From: Diplocloster hominis
GTDB lineage: Bacteria > Bacillota > Clostridia > Lachnospirales > Lachnospiraceae
Reading direction: 5' to 3'
Length of the DNA stretch: 64,000 nt
Assembly: GCF_032380655.1 (NCBI RefSeq)
Contig: NZ_JAWDIY010000010.1
Coordinates: 62,001 to 126,000, forward strand
The position numbers and the translations under genes are program-made. Each line of letters starts with the position of its first letter. Position 1 is the stretch's first letter. Of the stretch, positions 54,692 to 62,837 are shown in pieces. The notes under the pieces were generated by a model, which was not told the origin of the DNA, did not search any database, and was given only the letters and a program-made list of their open reading frames with translations.

Positions 54692-57401
54692 TCTTATCAC
54701 CTCCGATTAACTTGTGAATGATACCTTCCAATTCCTGAATTTTGTGTTCCAATACATCGACTTTATTACTTAACTCTTTCACTCCGCCCCACAGGACGCC
54801 GACTGCATTGTAGGAATCGATTCCCTGGCCGTTCGTAGCGATGATCTTATCGGTAAGTGGATAGTTATCGCCGATGACAAATCCATATTTTTTACCGGAG
54901 CTTACGTTTTGAGGATCAGGGGTATTTGGACCCGTGTTCTTTGGCTCAGAACGGTATCGAAAGGAATATACTTTGGTCTTTCGTACTTCATCTAACAATG
55001 AGTTTTCTTCTTCAATGTCTGTCTTCCAACGTTCCAGGGAAGATACGATTTGTCCACTGGATGTATATTCGGTTTTATTGCCTGTGCTGTCCTGAACGAC
55101 AAAGAAGGTGGCATGCATTTGGGACCAATTTTTACCGTTATGGGCGGAGACGCCGGTTGCGTTCATGGAACAATATTCACTGCTGCGTGGATTATGATGC
55201 ACCTGCAGACCGCTGCCATACAGATAGGTAGTATGGTCTCCGGATCCGTTTACAATGGTACATTTACAGTCATCTCCGAATGCATTGCCGTTTATTTCCA
55301 TGTCGTAACAAAATACTTTGCCGTTTTGTGTGACACGGAATTTGCCGTTACCAGCCCAAAACGCAAAATCCGGATTCCAGGTACCCATGCCGGTACTATT
55401 ATTATCTCTGGTACCGGTGGGCCAGGGACCGTTATAGATTGCGTTATTATCAAAAATCCAATTGCCGATTTTACCCCTATAGGCCAAAAGGCCCCGGTTA
55501 TCCATATGGGCATATTCCGTACCTCCGTCGGCTGAAAGCAGCCGTAGGGAACCGTTCGTATTACCGTTTCCGCCCAGTGTCAGCATACCAGACATGATGT
55601 AGCTGGCGTTGACATACAGAGATCCGTTTTTCATGTAGATCCCCTGGAGCGCACCGTTATTGGTCAGACGTCTGAATATTTCATCCGTGCCAAGCGAGGC
55701 ATTCAGGGCACTTACCGATTTTTGCGCCTCTTCGGAGGCTAAAGCGGGTATGGTTTTTCCCTGTAAAGAGAAACTATCCGCGATAATTCGAACTTTACCG
55801 GTGGAAGCGTCCACCTCTAAAGTGGTGTTCCCCATGTCATCCGTAGCGGTAAGCCCTCTGGTATCGATCCAGTCCGCTTCGATACCGATCGCAGCCAGAA
55901 TATTTAACACTGCATTTCCATCATGATCAAATCCGTTGATATAGGTTTGACCGCCGTCCTTGCTTATGAAAAACCCATCGATACTTTTTTTGTAGATGAT
56001 AAGACTATCTGTCAGCAAAGGCTTATCGTGCAGGTACTTGATGATACTTCCATCATCCTGTATAAGCGACGTTTCATAAAAACCCATTGCGTTCATGGCC
56101 AGACTGTTTAACTGTCGGGCGTAATTGTCATAACGGGATATTTCCTGCTGTGCATTTTTTCTTGCTTCTATGATGGCTTTAGTAACTGCGGACTGCCGTT
56201 CGCTGGACTGCCTGGCAGGCGGCTGTGCGCCGCAGACCAGACTTTCATAGCCGCTGGTAGTAAACGAAAGGTTCGTAACGAAACAGGAATAACTGTTCTG
56301 TTTCCGGTCAGTGACGATCATACAGTCTCCGGCTTCGATCGCCGGGTTACTTAGGGCGGAAGCTTCCAATGGCCTGAATTTCATACCGACAATTTTTCTT
56401 CCTAAAAAATCCGCCACAGAAGCAGCGCGTCCATACTCAATAAGAGGATTGGAAGAAAGCTCCAGCACATAACCTTCTGTTCCGCACAGAACGGATTCCC
56501 CTTTTAATGTCTTACCCTCTCCATCCATACCATCAGAGGCATTCACCCGGATTCCGGTAATTACCACATCGTCGGTAGCGATTTTTAATGAAGACAGGCT
56601 ATAAATATGGTGATAAGCAGGAAGACCTATGAAGTCTCCCCCGTCTGTATTGGCTCCCGTGCTGTAATCTTTGAAATCTCCACCGTCCAGTTCAGCACCC
56701 GACCGGTAATCGTTCAGGTACCCGCCGTCACTTTGTTCCAAAATAGGAAACACAGCTGTATCATACCATTTGAGTTCCAGCTTACCGTCCGCATTACACC
56801 GGGCGAAACAACCGGCTATCTGCGCACAGTAAGAAATTAGTTCCCGGCAGGTTACGGTATCATTTTCATCAAAAGGATTATGATCCACGATATAATTATT
56901 GTGGTCAAACTGTACCGATGCGGGTATTACGCCACATTGGGAGCAGCAGGTAAGGACGATGTCTTTAAGCGTAGCCGGAAATCCAAGACCGCCACGATAT
57001 ATTTGATCAAATTTGGTCATATAATCAAGCGCTTCCAGGGTAATAATGCCGGAAACACTGGAGGGATCATCTGCCAGAAAGACACCTTTTTTCAGCCATT
57101 CCGTATGATCGGAAAGCTGCAGGCCGATAAAAACGGTTATGACTGCGTCCGAAAAGTTATAGTTACTGTAAGTATCATACATATTATTAATGTTCAGTGT
57201 CAGTTTATTAATGATGGCGGAGCCGATGTCAAAACTCCCGCTCCCGCTGACAGCATCCGAGATCTTGATCCCCCCCTGCATGATGTGTGAAGGAGGCAGG
57301 CTCAGTATAGTACCGTCTGCCAGCTCGATCGTGGCCTTGGACAGAAAAACCCTGTGATCTTCATAGAGTGCCTGCCGGTACTGCATACTTGTATTTATCA
57401 T
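54681..57401 (-). CDS. Phage tail-tip protein with C-terminal S74-like chaperone
   Basis: 906 residues. The N-terminal ~400 residues look like a Tal-type tail-tip protein (MINTSMQYRQALYEDHRVF, repeated DGGDF segments near 230). A central part is helical, and a beta-rich part (~560-780) precedes a C-terminal S74-like region (ERWKTDIEE, YGFVIGDNYP, YNAVGVLWGGVKEL). GAAAGG precedes the ATG. It would cap the tail and carry the fibres encoded downstream. Two S74 domains in consecutive structural genes is notable. Confidence 0.8.
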   Translation of the reverse strand: MINTSMQYRQALYEDHRVFLSKATIELADGTILSLPPSHIMQGGIKISDAVSGSGSFDIGSAIINKLTLNINNMYDTYSNYNFSDAVITVFIGLQLSDHTEWLKKGVFLADDPSSVSGIITLEALDYMTKFDQIYRGGLGFPATLKDIVLTCCSQCGVIPASVQFDHNNYIVDHNPFDENDTVTCRELISYCAQIAGCFARCNADGKLELKWYDTAVFPILEQSDGGYLNDYRSGAELDGGDFKDYSTGANTDGGDFIGLPAYHHIYSLSSLKIATDDVVITGIRVNASDGMDGEGKTLKGESVLCGTEGYVLELSSNPLIEYGRAASVADFLGRKIVGMKFRPLEASALSNPAIEAGDCMIVTDRKQNSYSCFVTNLSFTTSGYESLVCGAQPPARQSSERQSAVTKAIIEARKNAQQEISRYDNYARQLNSLAMNAMGFYETSLIQDDGSIIKYLHDKPLLTDSLIIYKKSIDGFFISKDGGQTYINGFDHDGNAVLNILAAIGIEADWIDTRGLTATDDMGNTTLEVDASTGKVRIIADSFSLQGKTIPALASEEAQKSVSALNASLGTDEIFRRLTNNGALQGIYMKNGSLYVNASYIMSGMLTLGGNGNTNGSLRLLSADGGTEYAHMDNRGLLAYRGKIGNWIFDNNAIYNGPWPTGTRDNNSTGMGTWNPDFAFWAGNGKFRVTQNGKVFCYDMEINGNAFGDDCKCTIVNGSGDHTTYLYGSGLQVHHNPRSSEYCSMNATGVSAHNGKNWSQMHATFFVVQDSTGNKTEYTSSGQIVSSLERWKTDIEEENSLLDEVRKTKVYSFRYRSEPKNTGPNTPDPQNVSSGKKYGFVIGDNYPLTDKIIATNGQGIDSYNAVGVLWGGVKELSNKVDVLEHKIQELEGIIHKLIGGDKNGN

Positions 57402-57407
57402 ATCGTT

Positions 57408-57764
57408 CTACCTTTCTATCAGATCAAAAGATACGGAAGAATACCTCTTGGTACCAACGGTCCATATTTTCACGGGCGCGGAGCGGTCAGTTACGTAAAA
57501 TGTTCCGGTCCGGTCTGTCCCGCTCATGGCATCCGGATAGGTAAGCTTTATATATTCCGGATTGAAGGCCTGCAGGATCACTGCGGTTTCTTCCTGTGTA
57601 GGATTGTTCCAGCTCAATGAAATCTTCCGTTTCTGTGTAATCCTGTTTTTATGCATGACTGCATCTTCGGTCCTGCCGGAATCCCCGGCAGTGATATCTT
57701 CCAGCCCCCAGGAGAGAGCAGCGGGAGTTTTTAATGCGATTCCATCGACTTTGAGTATGGCCAT
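57408..57764 (-). CDS. Phage tail protein, DUF6711-like
   Basis: 118 residues without membrane segments. The pattern MAILKVDGIALKTP, ITQKRKISLSWN and TGTFYVTDRSAPV matches small tail proteins found between tape measure and tip genes in Clostridia phages (DUF6711 as far as recognised). GGGAGGTGA precedes the ATG. It probably occupies the distal-tail position. Confidence 0.65.
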   Translation of the reverse strand: MAILKVDGIALKTPAALSWGLEDITAGDSGRTEDAVMHKNRITQKRKISLSWNNPTQEETAVILQAFNPEYIKLTYPDAMSGTDRTGTFYVTDRSAPVKIWTVGTKRYSSVSFDLIER

Positions 57765-57805
57765 AGGTTCACCTCCCTTGATGACTGGCCTGTTATTTTT
57801 TGATG

Positions 57806-59692
57806 TTATATAGCGGCAACCACGTGATATCTCCTGTCTGCCTTTAAGCGGCCTTTTTCTACCAGGTGGTACGCGGTTTCAGAATCCACCATGAATGTGA
57901 AATCCAGGATGGGAGTTCCAGGAGCGGACAGATTTACGCCGGAACATAATACGTCAAGCATACCGTCTGCCACAGCCGCCCGGATACCTTCCACGATTTG
58001 GTCGTTATTTACCACAGCGCCCCGGCGGCCGATACGTCCGACCAGCTCAGGACCGCGCTCCCTGGCAATAAACATTTCGCCGGTATTCAGATAACCTCCT
58101 CCGGCGAATCTGGGCAGGGAGATATGAGAACTCATGGAAAGATGAAATCCTACGTTCTGACCTCCGAATACGGGTACAAAATCCGGGATTGTGAAGGAGA
58201 ACCCATTTAATAATTCTTTAACAGCATTCCAGCCATCAATAATCTTATTGGCAATTCCCTCAAACAGTGCGATAATCGCATTCAGCGGTATTTTCACGAG
58301 GCCGGATAGGGCATCCCAAATACCACAGAAGATATCCTGGACACCTTTCCAAGCTTTTTCCCAATCACCGGTAAAAATGCCCACAACAAAATCGATCAGT
58401 CCCCCAAAGGCCTTGGACAACCCGTCGATGACTTCCCCTATTCCTTTGAAGACATCGTCGAATACGGGCTTAAAGACTTCCACAAGAAAATCAATGATCG
58501 GAGAGAGTACTTCGTCCCAAAGAAATTGAAATACGGAGATGAGGTGGTTCAGACCCGGCAGAATCATTTCATTGAAAATTTCCACCAATCCTTCAAACGC
58601 CTGCGCTAAGATTCCTCCGATCGCATCGGCCAATGGCAGAATTACGTTATTCCACAATCCCGACAATAAATCGGACACAATGGAGATGATTGGAGTAAAT
58701 ACGTCCCCGAGGAAACTGCCTAAAGGTACTAACACATAATTCCACAAATTTTCAAAAGCCTCTGTGAGAAGCGGAATGACTTCGGTTCCGATATACTGCA
58801 TAGCCGGAATGATCATATCCATCCATATACTGGTGAACATTTCTGAAAGAAAGTCACCCAAAGGCTGCAGAATCTCCAAAAACCTGTTAAAACCGTCTTT
58901 GAGGTCGGGCATAACAGTGTCAGATATGAATTGTATGGCGGGTGTAAAGCTTTCCGCGATCGTGCTCAAAGCATCAGAAAAACTTTGGCGGACGTTTTCA
59001 TTGGTTGCAAATACGTAACCCAATCCGGCAGCCAGAGCTGCCAGGCCTGCGATTAAAAGAAGAATAGGTGCGGAGGCGCCGGCGATTAGTCCGCCGGGGC
59101 CAAAGAATCCGCCCTGCCCGAATAAAGCGGTAAGCTTCGTAAACAATTCTCCCATATCGCAGCCGGTCAACTGCGTCAGCGCATCGTTAATGCCTAAAAT
59201 AGTACCCGCCACATTCTGCAGCGGAGCGAACAGATCCTGAAGTTTCTGCAGCTTATCCGGATCTATCCCGAGGGATAGTCCTGGGCCTTCCCCGCCTTCG
59301 CCGCTGCGCATATTTGCGAGAAAATCGCCAATATTCTGTACTACTTGGGAGGACTTTTCGACCCCGTTCCACATGCCGACGGCGGAATCACGGAATTTCT
59401 CAAAGCCCGAACTTGTTTTTTCTACCGATGTGGCCAGTGTTTCATTTTTCTTGGATACTTCGGTCATTTCATTGGAGTAGGAGGTCATCTCGGAGGACAT
59501 ATTTTTTATTGCCTGAGTAGACAATTTAACATTTTTTTCGACCTTCTCAAATTTTTCAAATTTTAATTTAAATAAACGCGTATCAATTTGTAATAATTTT
59601 CCGGATAGCTTATCTAATTGTTTTTGTGCTTCCGTACTTTTGGCGATACTCGTTTCTAATTGTTCGGTTATAGAGTTTATTTTTTTCACCAC
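57806..59692 (-). CDS. Phage tail tape measure protein
   Basis: 628 residues, mostly helical. An N-terminal coiled coil (~1-130) is followed by a strongly hydrophobic stretch (GGLIAGASAPILLLIAGLAALAAG, ~200-230) and many amphipathic repeats containing F/W-x-P motifs. It is the longest non-tip gene, in the tape-measure position after the assembly chaperones. It starts with GTG (59692 or the adjacent GTG). At roughly 0.15 nm per residue it would set a short tail of about 90-100 nm; that figure applies a general rule, not a measurement. Confidence 0.85.
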   Translation of the reverse strand: MVKKINSITEQLETSIAKSTEAQKQLDKLSGKLLQIDTRLFKLKFEKFEKVEKNVKLSTQAIKNMSSEMTSYSNEMTEVSKKNETLATSVEKTSSGFEKFRDSAVGMWNGVEKSSQVVQNIGDFLANMRSGEGGEGPGLSLGIDPDKLQKLQDLFAPLQNVAGTILGINDALTQLTGCDMGELFTKLTALFGQGGFFGPGGLIAGASAPILLLIAGLAALAAGLGYVFATNENVRQSFSDALSTIAESFTPAIQFISDTVMPDLKDGFNRFLEILQPLGDFLSEMFTSIWMDMIIPAMQYIGTEVIPLLTEAFENLWNYVLVPLGSFLGDVFTPIISIVSDLLSGLWNNVILPLADAIGGILAQAFEGLVEIFNEMILPGLNHLISVFQFLWDEVLSPIIDFLVEVFKPVFDDVFKGIGEVIDGLSKAFGGLIDFVVGIFTGDWEKAWKGVQDIFCGIWDALSGLVKIPLNAIIALFEGIANKIIDGWNAVKELLNGFSFTIPDFVPVFGGQNVGFHLSMSSHISLPRFAGGGYLNTGEMFIARERGPELVGRIGRRGAVVNNDQIVEGIRAAVADGMLDVLCSGVNLSAPGTPILDFTFMVDSETAYHLVEKGRLKADRRYHVVAAI

Positions 59693-59727
59693 TCTTTCTT
59701 ACAGGATACAGACCTATCTGCGGTTTA

Positions 59728-60099
59728 TCAGGTCTGGGCCTGAATGTTTTCAAAACGCCTGTTGAATTCAGCAGCCCAGAGCTTGAATTTTTCCGCGTCA
59801 TTGATCGGTGTATCCTGTTTCGATGTATGTAACGGCATTTTCGAATATTTTACTTTTCGAGGGCTTAATGCGGTTTGTACCGCATTGACTATGTAAGCGC
59901 CGTTCAGCCAGGCGGAATAATCGATTAAATCCAGCTTGGCTGATTCACGCCGCCTAAATTCCGCCTGGTAAATGTCCATAATCCTGGGATTGAGATCCCA
60001 AAATGTCTCATAGGATATCCCATAACGGATTGCGCAGGGAAGCCAATTCCGATAAATCAAATCTGTATAATTTTGATATGTCCGGATATCGGCCTCCAC
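59728..60099 (-). CDS. Tail assembly chaperone, frameshift extension (T part)
   Basis: 123 residues from the GTG at 60099, but probably translated mainly as the C-terminal extension of the preceding ORF. The -1 frame is open without a stop from the slippery TTTTTTC at 60150-60156 through this ORF. The content (YQNYTDLIYRNWLPCAIRYGI, FKLWAAEFNRRF) is helical and polar, as in gpGT-like chaperone extensions. No ribosome binding site stands out at 60099. Confidence 0.7.
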   Translation of the reverse strand: MEADIRTYQNYTDLIYRNWLPCAIRYGISYETFWDLNPRIMDIYQAEFRRRESAKLDLIDYSAWLNGAYIVNAVQTALSPRKVKYSKMPLHTSKQDTPINDAEKFKLWAAEFNRRFENIQAQT

Positions 60100-60122
60100 T
60101 GCTTCCTCGCGAGCGGATGTGT

Positions 60123-60416
60123 CTACTCCTCCTTCGAGAGGAGTTTCTGGAAAAAACCGCTGGAATTGACAGCCTCCATAAAAGCAGTATATATTTCTTC
60201 AATATTACCACCACCCAGGACATGCTGTTCGCATAGAATCTCCGCCTCTTCCCGGCTGCAGCCGGCACAGATACCGACAAAGGCGGCAGCAAGTGAGAAG
60301 AAATGTTGTTTCTGGAACATTTCGATAATTGAAAATCCCATGCTTTCCATATGAACCATATCTTTAAACCCCAACTGTGGTACTTCATACGATTTTTGAT
60401 TGATTTTTAAGGTCAT
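60123..60416 (-). CDS. Tail assembly chaperone (G part)
   Basis: 97 residues, small and helical (LGFKDMVHMESMGFSIIEMF, then ILCEQHVLGGGNIEEIYTAFMEAV). It lies between the tube gene and the tape measure, the standard place for gpG-like chaperones. AAAGGAAAA precedes the ATG. Near its end, the codons GGT TTT TTC form a slippery heptamer, allowing a -1 frameshift into the next ORF to give a longer G-T fusion. Confidence 0.75.
   Translation of the reverse strand: MTLKINQKSYEVPQLGFKDMVHMESMGFSIIEMFQKQHFFSLAAAFVGICAGCSREEAEILCEQHVLGGGNIEEIYTAFMEAVNSSGFFQKLLSKEE
60150..60156 (-). other. Candidate -1 programmed frameshift site (TTTTTTC)
   Basis: Read on the minus strand, T TTT TTC fits X XXY YYZ in the zero frame of the upstream ORF. 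After slipping, reading continues through GAA ACT CCT CTC GAA into the 59728-60099 frame with no stop. Confidence 0.75.
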
Positions 60417-60435
60417 AATACGTTTTCCTTTCTAA

Positions 60436-60873
60436 TCAGGCATTGGCCGGTACTTCTTTGGCGGCTATATCAATTTTGGTTGAGGGGGATACGGAGATGG
60501 TCATCTCACGTACGCCATTTACTTCCCCTTCATTGAGATATACAAAATGCTGGCCGCTCCAGGAAGCGATTCCATCGACTCCGTCTTTTCCCATGGACAT
60601 GCGATAACGTAATTCCTTACCGGACTTTTGTTTCACAGCAAGATAGGAATCCAATGTATAATTGGCTAAGAATTCCATGGCTTCCATAGCCTGTACACCA
60701 GGCACAAAGGTCTGTGTATCATCTTCCAGATCTGTTGTTTCCAGCTGTTCAGGAGCTCCGCCTAATGCGGGATAGGATTTGATCGTACATAACTTTTCCC
60801 ATGTGGTTCCGTTTTCGCTGGTTTCTAAAATGGAACTGATTGTACTAACTGCTTTTTTTGTATTTGTTGACAT
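60436..60873 (-). CDS. Phage major tail (tube) protein
   Basis: 145 residues, beta-rich. Features typical of tail tube subunits are TTWEKLCTIKSYPALGGAPEQLETTDLEDDTQTFVPG in the first half and VNGVREMTISVSPSTKI near the end. GGGAGG precedes the ATG. It sits just upstream of the assembly chaperones, as expected for a tube gene. Confidence 0.8.
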   Translation of the reverse strand: MSTNTKKAVSTISSILETSENGTTWEKLCTIKSYPALGGAPEQLETTDLEDDTQTFVPGVQAMEAMEFLANYTLDSYLAVKQKSGKELRYRMSMGKDGVDGIASWSGQHFVYLNEGEVNGVREMTISVSPSTKIDIAAKEVPANA

Positions 60874-60953
60874 AATATTTCCTCCCTGTATACACGCTCT
60901 TCGGCGTGCTGATCGTTATTGTTTACCTGTACAGTCTGTAAACGGAAGTTTTC

Positions 60954-61355
60954 CTATAACTCGTCCCCATCGCAAAAGATACGTTCATATTTTGCGGTTA
61001 GCTTATTGATACCGGTCTTTTCAGCATCATCCGTACAAAGCGGCCCGCTGATTCGCTGATAACCTAGTCCGCGCATGATATCACTTTCTGCGGTTATGAT
61101 TTGATGGGCTTCTTCATAATTTTGGTCGAAATAAACCTGCAGTTCTATTGTGGAGACAACCGCATTTTCGTTATTTTCCATATCGCATGCTGTCTCCTTT
61201 GCCCCCGCTGCCTTAAAATAGGTATAAGGATAGGGCGGAGGCTCTGAAGGAATTGCGTTGATAAACCCGGGACTAAGATCTGAAATACCGTTTTTTAGAA
61301 TTGTATAAACCTGGTTGCTTGGATCAAGAATAAAATCACCCCCTTTTTGTATCAC
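60954..61355 (-). CDS. Phage tail terminator-like protein, start uncertain
   Basis: Up to 133 residues. A head-tail joining or tail terminator role is suggested by its place before the tube gene and by features such as YTILKNGISDL and STIELQVYFDQNYEEAHQII. The GTG at 61355 has no ribosome binding site. An AAGGGGGTGA lies inside the first codons and would suit a start shortly after it (an ATT is in position), so the true N terminus is unclear. It is the first structural gene retained. Confidence 0.6.
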   Translation of the reverse strand: MIQKGGDFILDPSNQVYTILKNGISDLSPGFINAIPSEPPPYPYTYFKAAGAKETACDMENNENAVVSTIELQVYFDQNYEEAHQIITAESDIMRGLGYQRISGPLCTDDAEKTGINKLTAKYERIFCDGDEL

Positions 61356-61475
61356 TTTATTTAGTTTTTATAATCTTTTGATAACAGGTTTGACGATAAG
61401 GCTGACTTACACAGGTTTTATAATGGTATAATTACTTCCGTTGATCAGATCATAACAGAGGATAAGCGAACACAA

Positions 61476-61491
61476 CAGAACACATGTTCTG
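61476..61491 (-). promoter_or_regulatory. LexA-like (SOS) box upstream of the tail operon
   Basis: CAGAACACATGTTCTG is a palindrome containing GAAC-N4-GTTC, the core of the Gram-positive SOS box. It lies between the DUF1492-like regulator and the first tail gene. Minus-strand promoter-like elements (CTGTTG, 18 bases, TATGAT) follow directly. It departs from consensus at the outer base. Confidence 0.45.
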
Positions 61492-61500
61492 AAAAAATTA

Positions 61501-61920
61501 TTATTTTTTTAAAAATCGGTTATGTTTCATTCGGCAGCTATCCTCTGAATAAATCTTATTTGGGAAATATGTATTCATACGAAATGAAACTTGTATCCAT
61601 GTTAAGTTATCCAAATAATATAGACGAAATAATGTTCTTAACTCACTAGTTGGAAGTGTTTCAATATAGGAAAGTACAGAATTTGTCAATTTCTCTAAAT
61701 GATCCATTTCCTTATTCAGAATATTGTACCGTTCCCTGAGTATTCCTGTGATATCTCCTGCATTGTCAGGATTTAACTGTTTTAAACGTCTTTCAGTTTC
61801 GGAAATTCTTTTTTGAAGGTCTTTTATTTCTTTTTGCATAGATTGATATTCTTTTAATAGTGAAAGGTGAAAAGTAACAGGATCTGTTTGTGGGTAGCCT
61901 GATTTCTTTTTCTGCATCAT
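61501..61920 (-). CDS. DUF1492-like phage transcriptional regulator
   Basis: 139 residues. An N-terminal coiled coil (MQKEIKDLQKRISETERRLKQL) and a sigma-70-region-4-like C-terminal half (SELRTLFRLYYLDNLTWIQVSFRMN, then YSEDSCRMKHNRFL) are typical of DUF1492/ArpU-type activators of late phage genes. GGAGG precedes ATG ATG at 61920/61917. Its place at the head of the tail module suggests that it activates it. Confidence 0.75.
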   Translation of the reverse strand: MMQKKKSGYPQTDPVTFHLSLLKEYQSMQKEIKDLQKRISETERRLKQLNPDNAGDITGILRERYNILNKEMDHLEKLTNSVLSYIETLPTSELRTLFRLYYLDNLTWIQVSFRMNTYFPNKIYSEDSCRMKHNRFLKK

Positions 61921-62035
61921 ATTTTTCCTCCTTACTTGTCTAAATGCATTTTTACTTGGGATTTATCTGAGAATTGTGCACATCGGTTTTGCACTTATTT
62001 CTGTCACTTATTTTTAGTATTCATAAACAGCGGAT

Positions 62036-62261
62036 TGATTTGGATAAAAAGAAAGTCACTTACAAAGATGTGGAGAAATCAGACAATAATGGTAACAATG
62101 ATTCTAAGGACTCCGGGTCTGGAAATGGAGAAAGCGGTAATCAGAACGCAGGCGGAGCACAGACTGGGGATGAGGCACCTGTTATGCCATTGCTCCTCAT
62201 GCTGCTAGCAGCTATGGGAATCATTGTCCTGATCGTACGAAGAAGAAAAATAGCAGGATAA
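62036..62261 (+). pseudogene. 3' remnant of a surface protein with sorting-like tail
   Basis: An open frame of about 75 codons encodes an Asn/Asp/Ser/Gly linker, GGAQTGD, a membrane helix (APVMPLLLMLLAAMGIIVLIV) and RRRK, matching the C termini of the giant glycosidases. There is no start, ribosome binding site or upstream domain. The sequence before it belongs to the tail-module upstream region. It is probably the end of a gene whose 5' part was lost when the tail element inserted or when DNA was deleted. Confidence 0.75.
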
Positions 62262-62307
62262 CAAAATTGTCACAGGGGAATAAATTTAATATTTTGTTGG
62301 TAAGAAA

Positions 62308-62600
62308 TGCGCATAAAAAACAATTCAGATCACAAAATGTTGGAGTTAATGACGAAAGAATGTGAAAAAAACATAGAATAAACGTAAATATATATAGAAA
62401 CATGCGCAAAATGCGCAAAAATAGAGTGATAAATGCACAAATACCTATTAAAAAATATAATAAAAAGAGTGATCATTTTCAAACTGTATTCATAAAAAGC
62501 TCATCTTAGAATCTCGAATGAATCAAGATTACGCATACCCATGACCATATTTCTATTTATAAGCACAGCTTAATAGTCAGAATTGCGCATCAATTTTGCG
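62308..62600. promoter_or_regulatory. Cluster of TGCGCA-type sites upstream of a sugar ABC operon
   Basis: TGCGCA recurs at about 62308, 62403, 62412 and 62584, and TTTTGCGCAAAA at 62593-62604. The 62262-62837 gap has no gene. The cluster lies just upstream of the promoter at 62613 and may bind a LacI- or AraC-type regulator. Confidence 0.4.
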
Positions 62601-62612
62601 CAAAAAATGTCG

Positions 62613-62641
62613 TTGACAGATAATTTCTGGTGTAATAAGCT
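62613..62641 (+). promoter_or_regulatory. Promoter of the sugar ABC operon
   Basis: TTGACA at 62613-62618 is followed, 17 bases later, by TAAGCT at 62636-62641. The -10 is weak, consistent with an activated promoter. Confidence 0.5.
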
Positions 62642-62837
62642 AGAGTTATCCAAAGGGAAAACTTCATAGGCATCAGATAGTAGCATTCACAGACATTCCG
62701 CTACTATTTTTTATTCCTGAGTGCGCAATCGATTGCTCAACCCTTGCTAAATAGAGGTTCTGCAATCAGATCCAATATGAAGTATATGAAAAAGGTAACC
62801 GGTGGAAGGAACAGCAAGGAGAAAGAGGTGATAGGAA

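Larger units (their letters stand above)
52697..61920 (-). mobile_element. Siphovirus tail module without head, packaging or lysis genes
   Basis: Ten minus-strand genes follow the standard order of a flexible phage tail: regulator, terminator-like protein, tube, assembly chaperone pair with frameshift, tape measure, DUF6711-like protein, tip protein and two fibre-type genes. No terminase, portal, capsid, holin, endolysin, repressor or integrase is seen in the 9.2 kb. Host genes flank both sides. It is either a degraded prophage or a domesticated tail-like particle locus. Confidence 0.75.

Noticed and set aside
61974..62035. TTG start of the surface-protein remnant as a real small gene
   Set aside because: The added N-terminal residues are intergenic sequence with no ribosome binding site; the rest is clearly only the tail of a larger protein.
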